Of a DNA stretch of 36,645 nt, positions 29,853 to 36,645 are shown piece after piece. Source of the DNA: Nonomuraea terrae (lineage in GTDB: Bacteria > Actinomycetota > Actinomycetes > Streptosporangiales > Streptosporangiaceae); NCBI RefSeq assembly GCF_004348995.1, contig NZ_SMKQ01000073.1:1-36645 (forward strand). The letters run 5' to 3'. The notes under the pieces were generated by a model. The model was not told the origin of the DNA. It saw only the letters and a list, made by a program, of their open reading frames with translations, and made no database searches. A program made the translations under genes and the position numbers. Each line of letters begins with the position of its first letter. Position 1 is the stretch's first letter.

Positions 29853-30944
29853 GTGCACGGCGCAGACGGCGAGGGGCGGCTGGTGGCCGCCTCGTGCACG
29901 ATAGCCATCGACGACCTTCCCGACGGCCTCATCGTGGCCGACCGTTACGGCTGTGTGCTGGCCGTCAACCGCGCCGCCGTCCGCCTCACCGGCGTCACGA
30001 TGGAGCGCGCGGTCGGCAGGCACATGAGCGACGTCTTCCCGTTCCGCGACCACGACGGCCGCGACTGGTGGAAGGCGCTCGACCCCGAGGGCGGGCTGCG
30101 TACCCGCATCCGGGTGCCGGAGCGGCCGCTGCACCTGCCGGGCGGCCAGGAGCTCTACGTCGCGGCCCGGCTCATGCGCGAGCCCGAGCGCGGCGGCGAG
30201 GTCGAGCGCGTCACGATCACCCTGCGCGACGGCGGCGCCCGCGCCCGGCTGGAGCGCAGCCGCGCCGACCTGGTCTCCACCGTGGCCCACGAGCTGCGAT
30301 CGCCGCTCACCAGCGTCAAGGGGTTCACCGCGACGCTGCTGGCCAAGTGGTCACGCTTCACCGAAGAGCAGAAGCTGGTCATGCTCGAGACCGTCAACAA
30401 CGACGCCGACCGCGTCACCCGGCTCATCACCGAGCTGCTCGACGTCTCCCGCATCGAGTCCGGCCGGCTGGAGGTGCGCCGCCAGGTCGTCGACCTGCCC
30501 GCGCGGGCGCGCCGGCTCATCGCCGGCCGGGTTGCGGCCGGCGAGCCGGAGCAGCGCTTCCGCCTCGTCGTCGGCGAGGACCTGCCCGAGACGTGGCTCG
30601 ACCAGGACAAGATCGACCAGATCCTGGGTAACCTGGTGGAGAACGCGGTGCGCCACGGGCGCGGCACCGTGACCATAGAGATCGAGTCCGTCGGATGGGG
30701 AGTGGCCGTGTCGGTGCGCGACGAGGGCGAGGGCATCGAGCCCGAGCTGGCTCCGCGTGTCTTCCGGCAGTTCTGGCGGGGCGGCAACAGCCGTCGCCGT
30801 GGCGGCACCGGGCTCGGCCTGTTCATCGTCAAGGGCCTGGTCGAGGCGCACGGCGGCACGATCATCGTGCAGCGCGCGCCCGAGGGCGGGGCGGAGTTCC
30901 GATTTACCGTGCCCACCGGCACACCCGACTTCGCCACCCCGTAG
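29853..30944 (+). CDS. Orphan PAS histidine kinase, OhkA-like
   Basis: Cytosolic sensor kinase. The 363-residue product has an N-terminal PAS domain (about 16-125), a HisKA domain with the phospho-acceptor H146 in STVAHELRSPLTS, and an ATP-binding domain. The latter has an N-box with N260 and N264, a G1 motif starting at D290 (DEGEGIEPE) and a G2 motif GTGLGLFIVKG. No membrane helix is seen and no response regulator lies nearby. I recall the Streptomyces coelicolor gene in this place, ohkA (SCO1596), as affecting antibiotic production and development, so this is likely its orthologue. GTG 29853 has GGAGGAGG (29838-29845). Confidence 0.88.
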   Translation: MHGADGEGRLVAASCTIAIDDLPDGLIVADRYGCVLAVNRAAVRLTGVTMERAVGRHMSDVFPFRDHDGRDWWKALDPEGGLRTRIRVPERPLHLPGGQELYVAARLMREPERGGEVERVTITLRDGGARARLERSRADLVSTVAHELRSPLTSVKGFTATLLAKWSRFTEEQKLVMLETVNNDADRVTRLITELLDVSRIESGRLEVRRQVVDLPARARRLIAGRVAAGEPEQRFRLVVGEDLPETWLDQDKIDQILGNLVENAVRHGRGTVTIEIESVGWGVAVSVRDEGEGIEPELAPRVFRQFWRGGNSRRRGGTGLGLFIVKGLVEAHGGTIIVQRAPEGGAEFRFTVPTGTPDFATP

Positions 30945-30976
30945 TGAGCGAGTCGGCCCCGGTGGGCGGGCCCCAC

Positions 30977-30982
30977 TAGACT
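30977..30982 (+). promoter_or_regulatory. Candidate -10 of pheS-pheT
   Basis: TAGACT fits TANNNT and directly follows a short inverted repeat, GTGGG (30962-30966) and CCCAC (30972-30976). Transcription from here would give a leader of about 30 nt. No clear -35 is seen. Confidence 0.4.
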
Positions 30983-31017
30983 CTTTTCCGCTCAAGCCCT
31001 GGATACGGAGCTCACTC

Positions 31018-32115
31018 TTGTCTGACTACGACCCCGTCGAGGTGACACCGTTGCATGCCGACGAGGTGTCGCGCATGGAGGCCGACGCCATCGCTGCGAT
31101 CAAGGCGGCCGGCGACCTCGACGCACTCAAGCAGGCCAGGCTGGCGCACGCGGGTGACCGCTCGCCCATCGCCCTGGCCAACCGCGAGATCGGCGCGCTG
31201 CCGCCGGCCGCCCGCGCCGAGGCCGGCAAGCGCGTCGGCGCCGCGCGCAAGGCGATCAACGAGGCGCTGGCCGCCCGCCAGGCCGAGCTGGAGGCCGAGC
31301 GCGACGCCCGGGTGCTCGTCGAGGAGACCGTCGACGTCACCCTGCCGTGGGACCGCCGCCCGCGTGGCGCCCGCCACCCGCTGACCACGCTGCAGGAGCG
31401 CATCGCCGACGCGTTCGTCGCCATGGGATACGAGGTGGCCGAGGGGCCCGACCTCGAAGGCGAGTGGTTCAACTTCGACGCGCTCAACATCGCCAAGGAT
31501 CACCCCGCCCGCAGCGAGCACGACACGTTCTTCGTCGGGTCCACCGAGTCCGGCATGGTGCTGCGCACGCAGACCTCGCCGGTGCAGGTCCGGGCGCTGC
31601 TGCAGCGCGAGCTGCCGGTCTACGTGATCTCGCCGGGCAAGACCTTCCGCACCGACGAGCTCGACGCCACCCACACCCCGGTCTTCCACCAGACCGAGGG
31701 GCTGGCCGTCGACGAGGGCCTGACGATGGCCCACCTCAAGGGCACGCTCGACCGGTTCGCGGAGGTGATGTTCGGCAAGGGCATCACGACCCGGTTCCGG
31801 CCCAACTACTTCCCGTTCACCGAGCCGTCCGCCGAGATGGACCTGAAGTGCTTCGTCTGCCGCGGCGCCTCGGCCGTCCCCGGCAACCCGCCCTGCCGCA
31901 CGTGCAAGTCGGAGGGCTGGATCGAGTGGGGCGGCTGCGGCATGGTCAACCCGCGCGTGCTGATCGCGTGCGGCATCGACCCGTCGCGCTACTCCGGGTT
32001 CGCGTTCGGCATGGGCATCGAGCGGACGCTCATGTTCCGCCACAACGCCGAGGACATGCGTGACATGGTCGAGGGCGACGTGCGCTTCACCCTCCCGTTC
32101 GGAATGGAGATCTGA
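31018..32115 (+). CDS. pheS: Phenylalanine--tRNA ligase alpha subunit
   Basis: Catalytic subunit of the alpha2-beta2 enzyme that charges tRNA-Phe. The 365-residue product starts at TTG 31018 (CGGAG upstream). It has an N-terminal tRNA-binding coiled coil (about 10-105), then the class II core with HPLTTLQERI, the motif 2 region FRTDELDATHTPVFHQTEG and motif 3 SGFAFGMGIERTLMFRHN. A four-cysteine cluster, C278/C281 and C293/C296, precedes EWGGCGMV; as I recall this is normal for actinobacterial PheS and probably binds zinc. The stop overlaps the pheT ATG (TGATG), which ensures equal subunit synthesis. Confidence 0.95.
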   Translation: MSDYDPVEVTPLHADEVSRMEADAIAAIKAAGDLDALKQARLAHAGDRSPIALANREIGALPPAARAEAGKRVGAARKAINEALAARQAELEAERDARVLVEETVDVTLPWDRRPRGARHPLTTLQERIADAFVAMGYEVAEGPDLEGEWFNFDALNIAKDHPARSEHDTFFVGSTESGMVLRTQTSPVQVRALLQRELPVYVISPGKTFRTDELDATHTPVFHQTEGLAVDEGLTMAHLKGTLDRFAEVMFGKGITTRFRPNYFPFTEPSAEMDLKCFVCRGASAVPGNPPCRTCKSEGWIEWGGCGMVNPRVLIACGIDPSRYSGFAFGMGIERTLMFRHNAEDMRDMVEGDVRFTLPFGMEI

Positions 32116-34670
32116 TGAAGGTCCCGCTTTCCTGGCTGCGGGAGTACGCCGATCTCCCGGCGGTCACCGCCCACGAGGTGGCCGACAAGCTCACCGCGGC
32201 CGGGCTCAAGCTAGAGTCGATCACCTCGTACGGCCACGACGTCAAGAACGTCGTCGTCGGCGAGGTCCTCGAGATCGAGGAGCTGACCGGCTTCAAGAAG
32301 CCGATCCGGCACTGCAAGGTCGAGACGGGCGAGGCCGAGCCGCGAATGATCGTCTGCGGCGCCACGAACTTCGCCGTCGGCGACCGCGTTCCCGTCGTGC
32401 TGCCCGGCGGCGTGCTGCCCGGCGGCTTCGCGGTCGGGGCGCGCAAGACGTACGGGCGCATGTCCGAGGGCATGATCTGCTCCGAGCGCGAGCTCGGACT
32501 GGGCGACGACCACAACGGCATCATGGTGCTGCCCGCCGGCACGCCCATCGGCACCGACGTGGTCGAGCTGCTGCAGCTGCGCGAGGACGTGATCGAGCTG
32601 GAGATCACGCCCGACATCGGCTACGCCCTGTCGATCAGGGGCGTGGCGCGCGAGGCGGCGACGGCGTTCGGGGTGGCCTTCCGCGACCCCGCCGACGTCG
32701 AGCTGCCCGCCGCGACCGAGCCGGCCTGGCCGGCCTCCATCGGCGACCCGGCGGCGTGCGACCGGTTCGTGCTGCGCGAGGTGACCGGTTTCGACCCGGC
32801 CGTCGAGACGCCGCTGTGGATGCGCGTACGTCTCATGCGGGCCGGCATGCGTCCCGTGTCGCCGGCCGTCGACGTCACCAACTACCTGATGCTGGAGCTC
32901 GGGCAGCCGCTGCACGCGTTCGACCGGGAGAGGCTCACCGGCGAGATCGTCGTACGGCGGGCCGCGGCCGGTGAGCGGCTGGAGACGCTCGACCACGTGG
33001 TGCGCGAGCTCGACCCCGACGACATCCTCATCACCGACCAGTCGGGGCCGATCTCGCTGGCCGGAACGATGGGCGGTCTGGAGACCGAGATCTCCGGCTC
33101 CTCGACCGACATCGTCATCGAGGCGGCCCACTTCTCCGCGACCGGCATCTCGCGCGAGTCGCGCCGGCACGGGCTGGTCTCCGAGGCCTCCAAGCGGTTC
33201 GAGCGGGGCGTCGACCGCGAGCTGCCGCTCGTCGCCTCCTACAAGGCCGTGCGGATGCTGGCCGAACTGGGCGGCGCGACCGTGCACCCGGGTGTCACCC
33301 ACGCCGAGGCCGAGGTGTCGCCCGCGCGCATCGCGATCCCGGCGGGCTACCCGGGAGTCGTGGCGGGCGTGCCGTACCCGAAGGAGACCGTGGTGGCGCG
33401 GCTGGAGCAGATCGGGTGCGTCGTCACCGACGGCGCCGACCCGGCCGTGCGGCAGGGCGGCGTCGACCCGACCGGCGTGGTGACCGGCGGCGCGCTGGCC
33501 GCCAAGCTGGCCGTCACCGGCGACGACATGATCACGGTGACGCCGCCGTCGTGGCGGCCCGACCTCACCGACCCCAACGACCTGGCCGAAGAGGTCATCC
33601 GGCTGGAGGGCTACGAGAGCCTGCCGTCGGTGCTGCCCTCCGCCCCCGCGGGCGCCGGGCTCACCGAGGGGCAGCGGCTGCGCCGCAGGGTCGGCCGGGC
33701 GCTGGCCGAGGGCGGCTACGTCGAGGTGCTGAGCTACCCGTTCATCAGCCCCGCCGACTTCGACCGGCTGCTGCTGCCCGCCGAGGACGCGCGGCGCGTG
33801 GCCATGCGGCTGGCCAACCCGCTGTCGGAAGACGAGCCGCTGATGCGCACGACGCTGCTGCCGGGGTTGCTCAGGACCCTGGTGCGCAACGTCGGGCGTG
33901 GCTTCTCCGACGTGGCGCTGTTCGAGATGGGGCCGGTCTACCGGCCGCGTGAGGGCGCGCCCGTGGTGGCGCCGGTGCTCGGCGTCGAGCGCCGGCCGAC
34001 CGCCGAGGAGCTGGCCTCGATCGAGGCGGCGCTGCCCGACCAGCCGCTGCGGGTCGCGGCGGTGCTGGCCGGGGAGTTCGAACGGTCCGGCTGGTGGGGC
34101 GCGGGCCGCGCGGCCTCATGGGCCGACGCGGTGCAGGCCGCGCGCCTGGTCGCGGGTGAGTCCCGGGTGGAGCTGTCCGTCAGCGCCGACCAGCACGAGC
34201 CCTGGCACCCCGGCCGGTGCGCCGCCCTCTACGTGGGCGACACGCTGGTGGGGCACGCCGGCGAGCTGCATCCGCGGGTCATCGAGGCGTACGGGCTGCC
34301 GCCGCGTACGGTGGCGATGGAGCTGGAGCTGTCGCGGCTGGAGGCGGTCATGCCCGGCCCGGTCGAGACCCCCGCGGTGTCGGCCTACCCGGTGGCCACG
34401 CAGGACGTCGCGCTGGTCGTGCCCGACTTCACGCCGGTGGCCGACGTGGAGGCCGCGCTGCGCGACGGGGCCGGTGAGCTGCTGGAGTCGATCCGGCTGT
34501 TCGACGTGTACACCGGGGAGCAGGTGGGCGAGGGGAACAAGTCGCTCGCCTACACCATGCGGTTCCGGGCGGGTGACCGTACGCTGACGGTCGAGGAGAC
34601 GACGGCGGCGCGCGACGCGGCGGTGGCGCTGGCGGCCGACCGGGTGGGAGCGCAGCTCCGGAGCGGCTGA
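32115..34670 (+). CDS. pheT: Phenylalanine--tRNA ligase beta subunit
   Basis: Non-catalytic partner of PheS that binds tRNA and edits mischarged Tyr. The 851-residue product begins MKVPLSWLREYADLP. It has the EMAP-type tRNA-binding domain (about 40-150), the B3/B4 editing domain (about 220-380, with EAAHFSATGISRESRRHGLVSEASKRFERG spread across it), the B5 domain (about 410-490), the pseudo-catalytic module with PDLTDPNDLAEEVIR, and the C-terminal FDX-ACB domain. Length is normal. The ATG overlaps the pheS stop. A hairpin terminator follows the stop. Confidence 0.95.
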   Translation: MKVPLSWLREYADLPAVTAHEVADKLTAAGLKLESITSYGHDVKNVVVGEVLEIEELTGFKKPIRHCKVETGEAEPRMIVCGATNFAVGDRVPVVLPGGVLPGGFAVGARKTYGRMSEGMICSERELGLGDDHNGIMVLPAGTPIGTDVVELLQLREDVIELEITPDIGYALSIRGVAREAATAFGVAFRDPADVELPAATEPAWPASIGDPAACDRFVLREVTGFDPAVETPLWMRVRLMRAGMRPVSPAVDVTNYLMLELGQPLHAFDRERLTGEIVVRRAAAGERLETLDHVVRELDPDDILITDQSGPISLAGTMGGLETEISGSSTDIVIEAAHFSATGISRESRRHGLVSEASKRFERGVDRELPLVASYKAVRMLAELGGATVHPGVTHAEAEVSPARIAIPAGYPGVVAGVPYPKETVVARLEQIGCVVTDGADPAVRQGGVDPTGVVTGGALAAKLAVTGDDMITVTPPSWRPDLTDPNDLAEEVIRLEGYESLPSVLPSAPAGAGLTEGQRLRRRVGRALAEGGYVEVLSYPFISPADFDRLLLPAEDARRVAMRLANPLSEDEPLMRTTLLPGLLRTLVRNVGRGFSDVALFEMGPVYRPREGAPVVAPVLGVERRPTAEELASIEAALPDQPLRVAAVLAGEFERSGWWGAGRAASWADAVQAARLVAGESRVELSVSADQHEPWHPGRCAALYVGDTLVGHAGELHPRVIEAYGLPPRTVAMELELSRLEAVMPGPVETPAVSAYPVATQDVALVVPDFTPVADVEAALRDGAGELLESIRLFDVYTGEQVGEGNKSLAYTMRFRAGDRTLTVEETTAARDAAVALAADRVGAQLRSG

Positions 34671-34682
34671 CCCGAGGAGTGA

Positions 34683-34713
34683 GGGCCGGTGCGGCGGAAC
34701 GCCTCGCCGGCCC
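34683..34713. terminator. Terminator after pheT
   Basis: GGGCCGG (34683-34689) and CCGGCCC (34707-34713) form the outer stem and GGCG/CGCC with a GAA loop the inner stem. It lies between pheT and the convergent pseudogene. Confidence 0.7.
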
Positions 34714-35090
34714 TATCGGGTTTGGGGGACGTACACCTTGGCCTCGAAGAAGCTGACCTCGTGACCGATGACCGCATTGGGGCCCACAACGATGAGGTCA
34801 GGCCCAGGACGCTGCTGAGGGCCAAGCTTGACGCTCATCTCCTGAATCACTTCGTGGCCTGCTGGCACAAGCTCGTCGAGTGAAACGTGAAGTCCGAAGA
34901 TAACCGACCATGGAAGTGTCGCTGGGACCTACGAACACCAAGCTTCCATCGATCAACTCTCTGTGCGCAGACAGATTCGGAATGCGATCGGGATCTCCCG
35001 CGACGAAGCCCTCGGGCGGGGGAACACCCAGTCAGGGAGCGAGTGGTGAGGCGTCATCTTGGTGATCGCCGCTTCGGCAGCCATGGTCAT
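34713..35090 (-). pseudogene. Frameshifted, truncated Uma2-family (DUF820) gene
   Basis: Read on the minus strand from ATG 35090, three blocks match the order of actinobacterial Uma2 endonuclease-like proteins. First is a start with SLPDWVFPRPR. Next, one frame over from about 35016, comes GFVAGDPDRIPNLSAHRELI then DGSLVFVGP. Finally, back in the first frame from 34880, come LDELVPAGHEVIQEMSVKLG and QQRPGPDLIVVGPNAV. At least two frameshifts are therefore needed. The frame stops at 34713, right after SFFEAK, before the VVEVVSP block that carries the catalytic acidic residue. Uma2 proteins usually run to about 190 residues, so the 3' half is gone. No long intact ORF marks it. It is convergent with pheT. 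Confidence 0.75.
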
Positions 35091-35162
35091 GTCGCAGCGC
35101 TGCCAATCTCTTGCGCTCACGCGACGTGAACAGGCATACACGCATGCGGATCGGTGGCGAAG

Positions 35163-35192
35163 TTGAGACAGACAGGCTCGACTCGGGAGAAT
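35163..35192 (+). promoter_or_regulatory. Candidate promoter of the small acidic protein gene
   Basis: TTGAGA (35163-35168), an 18-bp spacer and GAGAAT (35187-35192) end 7 nt before ATG 35200, allowing a leaderless transcript. A weak GGGAGA also lies at 35185-35190. Confidence 0.35.
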
Positions 35193-35199
35193 CGGCCGC

Positions 35200-35433
35200 A
35201 TGAGGCAGCTGTTGGTGTTCGGTGAACGGGATGACGCCGAAAAGGTCGCCGAGACGCTGGGCGAGTGGTTTCCCGAGCTCGGTGAGCCGCGGGTGGTGCG
35301 CGAGACGCTGGCCGGGGAGGACGACGCGGAGGACGCCCAATGGCTGGTCGTCGTCGAAGGGTTGGACGAGAGCCGGCTGACCAAGGTGGACGAGCTGGTG
35401 GAGCGGTACGAAGGCTGGCGGGAGTCCGGCTGA
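35200..35433 (+). CDS. Small acidic protein of unknown function
   Basis: A 77-residue protein with high third-position GC, so probably real. It begins MRQLLVFGERDDAEKVAETL. It alternates predicted strands and helices: a strand at 2-7, a helix at 10-22, a strand near 46-52 (WLVVVEG) and a helix at 58-73. This is the pattern of a small alpha/beta or ferredoxin-like fold. It is rich in Glu and Asp. No signal peptide, membrane helix or motif is seen, and I do not recognise the family. It stands alone between a pseudogene and a repeat-rich gap. Confidence 0.6.
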   Translation: MRQLLVFGERDDAEKVAETLGEWFPELGEPRVVRETLAGEDDAEDAQWLVVVEGLDESRLTKVDELVERYEGWRESG

Positions 35434-35484
35434 CGCAAGCGGCGCCGGCTCTGATCCGGGAGAGGGGGATCGTCGCCTGTTTTC

Positions 35485-35561
35485 GTGAGAAGCCTGGTTC
35501 CTGAGAGCCCTTGGCCCCTGAGAGCCCTTGGCCCCTGGGAAGCTTGGTCCCTGAGAAGAAG
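35485..35561. repeat. 17-bp minisatellite
   Basis: Two identical units CCTGAGAGCCCTTGGCC (35500-35516 and 35517-35533) are followed by a diverged unit (35534-35549) and a partial one (35550-35561). A diverged unit also precedes them. It lies in the 412-nt gap between 35433 and 35846, which otherwise holds a hairpin (35664-35692) and the palindromes at 35769-35808. Confidence 0.8.
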
Positions 35562-35663
35562 ACCGCCTGCTGCCGGTGGGCAGGCCACACGCATGGTGTG
35601 GCGAGGGGCTCCGCACTCCACCCAGAAACCCATCGGTGTGGTGATCGCCCTGGTTTGTGTGGC

Positions 35664-35692
35664 GGGGGCCTGCTGCGTATGCATGGGCCCCC
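35664..35692 (+). terminator. Hairpin in the gap before the metallophosphoesterase gene
   Basis: GGGGGCC (35664-35670) pairs with GGCCCCC (35686-35692), with an inner TGC/GCA stem, followed by TTCGTTTG. It may end the transcript of the small acidic gene 230 nt upstream. Confidence 0.45.
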
Positions 35693-35768
35693 TTCGTTTG
35701 AGGCGACTTGTTGTGTGTGAAGAGTTTCGCCTGGTTCTGGGAAGAGTGCGTTGTTTGGCGCGGGGTGG

Positions 35769-35808
35769 GTTCGTCGGTGGCGAACAGCGTTCATCGGGCG
35801 CGAACAAC
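35769..35808. promoter_or_regulatory. Two tandem palindromic boxes upstream of the metallophosphoesterase gene
   Basis: GTTCGTCGGTGGCGAAC (35769-35785) and GTTCATCGGGCGCGAAC (35789-35805) are 17-bp dyads whose starts are exactly 20 bp apart, identical at 14 of 17 positions. The first has arms GTTCG and CGAAC; the second has GTTC and GAAC. The spacing places them on the same DNA face (about two turns), as for two cooperating regulator dimers. They end about 40 bp before ATG 35846. Confidence 0.5.
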
Positions 35809-35845
35809 GGCCTGGATGGGCGGTGGTAGGTGGAAGGGTGAAGAC

Positions 35846-36592
35846 ATGCGAGTCGCCGTGCTGTCCGACATCCATGGGGCGCTGCCCGCCCTCGAAGCCG
35901 TGCTGGCCGAGCCCGAGGTGGCCGCCGCCGACCGCATCCTGCTCACTGGCGACATGGCGGCCGGGCCGATGCCGGTCGAGACGCTCGACGCGCTGGTCGA
36001 GCTGGGCGAGCGGGCCGTTTGGGTCAACGGCAACGCCGACCGCGAGCTGGTGGAGGCGGTCCGCGGGAAGCCCAGCGCGTACGCGATCTCGCAGTGGGCG
36101 GCGCAGCGGTTGCGTCCCGACCAGGTCGAGTTGCTGGCCGCGTTGCCCGATCGGCGGGTGCTGGAGCTGGGCCGGCTCGGCACGGTGCTGTTCGTGCACG
36201 CCACGCCGCGTAGCGACGAGGAGATGATCCTCGTCGACAGCTCCCTCGAGCGGTGGGCCGAGGTGCTGGCCGGGGAGGATGCCGACACGGTGGTGCTGGG
36301 CAACACCCACATGCCGTTCGCCCGGCTGGCCGACCGGGTGCTGGCGGTCAACCCGGGTTCCGTCGGGATGCCGTACGGGAGAGGCGGCGCGCACTGGGCG
36401 CTGCTCGACGGGGAGACCGGCGCGGTCACCCTGCGCTCGACGCCGCTCGATGCCACGCGGGTGGGGGAGCGGCTGCTCGCCGGGAGTGGGTTCGATGAGA
36501 TCGGGGAGTGGGTGGAGTCCTACGTGACCACCGTTCACTCGGATGCTGCGGCGCTGCGGGCGTTCGCGCTGGCGGAGGGGCGGGCCGGGTAG
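35846..36592 (+). CDS. Metallophosphoesterase (YfcE/MJ0936-type phosphodiesterase)
   Basis: Predicted cytosolic metal-dependent phosphodiesterase; the substrate is unknown. The 248-residue product has the calcineurin-like metal motifs in order: D8 and H10 in SDIHGALPALEAVL, D36 in LTGDMAAG, N63 in NGNAD, H118 in FVHATP and H155 in GNTHMP, then VNPGSVGMP. Residues are numbered from ATG 35846, which has GGAAGG (35832-35837). The frame is open further upstream, but it crosses the palindromic boxes and lacks conserved sequence. The family is often single-gene with housekeeping or stress roles. The paired dyads upstream suggest it is regulated here. Confidence 0.88.
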   Translation: MRVAVLSDIHGALPALEAVLAEPEVAAADRILLTGDMAAGPMPVETLDALVELGERAVWVNGNADRELVEAVRGKPSAYAISQWAAQRLRPDQVELLAALPDRRVLELGRLGTVLFVHATPRSDEEMILVDSSLERWAEVLAGEDADTVVLGNTHMPFARLADRVLAVNPGSVGMPYGRGGAHWALLDGETGAVTLRSTPLDATRVGERLLAGSGFDEIGEWVESYVTTVHSDAAALRAFALAEGRAG

Positions 36593-36645
36593 GCGGTCCG
36601 GCCCGGGTGACGGCTGGTCCGTTGGTGTTGCGGGTGGTTGTTCCG

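Noticed and set aside
34689..34883. 64-codon plus-strand ORF after pheT
   Set aside because: It starts inside the pheT terminator and is the antisense of the Uma2-like pseudogene blocks, which explain the region better.
35434..35845. Small ORFs in the gap before the metallophosphoesterase
   Set aside because: They consist largely of the translated 17-bp minisatellite, have no ribosome binding site and show no coding bias.
1..36645. CRISPR arrays, tRNA or rRNA genes, insertion sequences, phage genes
   Set aside because: Looked for on both strands; repeats present are short minisatellites without spacers, and no cloverleaf, transposase or integrase pattern was recognised.

Overview
The window is high-GC actinobacterial chromosome. 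Gene content and protein sequence point to Streptosporangiales, probably a Nonomuraea-like organism; this assignment rests on remembered family resemblance, not a search. Supporting signs are strongly GC-biased third codon positions, frequent GTG and TTG starts, and the order ruvB-yajC-secD-secF-apt-relA / ppi / MBL hydrolase-hisS-aspS / rarA / alaS-ruvX-mltG-aroE, which I recall as broadly shared with Mycobacterium and Streptomyces. No tRNA, rRNA, CRISPR array, insertion sequence or prophage was recognised.

Layout. 1-4730: Holliday-junction helicase RuvB, preceded by an in-phase 36-bp repeat, then the Sec accessory operon yajC-secD-secF with its own candidate promoter and a strong terminator. 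4868-7756: apt and the bifunctional (p)ppGpp enzyme RelA, with an inverted repeat and a tiny upstream ORF before relA. 7758-11107, minus strand: a nucleotidyltransferase-cupin fusion, a DUF349 protein and a membrane-anchored cyclophilin. 11246-14983: metallo-hydrolase, hisS and aspS, with a tandem duplication at the hisS/aspS junction. 15054-15965, minus strand: a second cyclophilin paralogous to the first. 16135-19979: DUF2231 membrane protein, RarA ATPase, a small possibly frameshifted ORF, an MpaB-type oxygenase relative, and two small membrane proteins that precede alaS. 20002-27277: alaS, ruvX, two tandem mltG paralogues and aroE.

27357-28960 is the infC-rpmI-rplT operon behind a structured leader. 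The leader has a terminator hairpin, a mutually exclusive antiterminator pairing and an AUC start codon on infC. 28999-34713 holds an rRNA 2'-O-methyltransferase, an orphan PAS histidine kinase (OhkA-like), pheS and pheT. 34713-36645 is the most accessory-looking part: a frameshifted and truncated Uma2 (DUF820) pseudogene on the minus strand, a small acidic protein, a 17-bp minisatellite, two tandem 17-bp palindromes and a metallophosphoesterase.

How the genes fit together. Most of the window is housekeeping: translation (four aminoacyl-tRNA synthetases counting PheST as one, IF3, L35, L20, rRNA methylation), secretion, recombination, stringent response and peptidoglycan chain-length control.

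The most unusual signal is a recurring junction design. At hisS-aspS, ruvX-mltG1 and mltG1-mltG2 the spacer is bridged by a short ORF. Its start overlaps the upstream stop and its stop overlaps the downstream start, so ribosomes could be relayed between genes. One of the three bridges arose from a visible tandem duplication.
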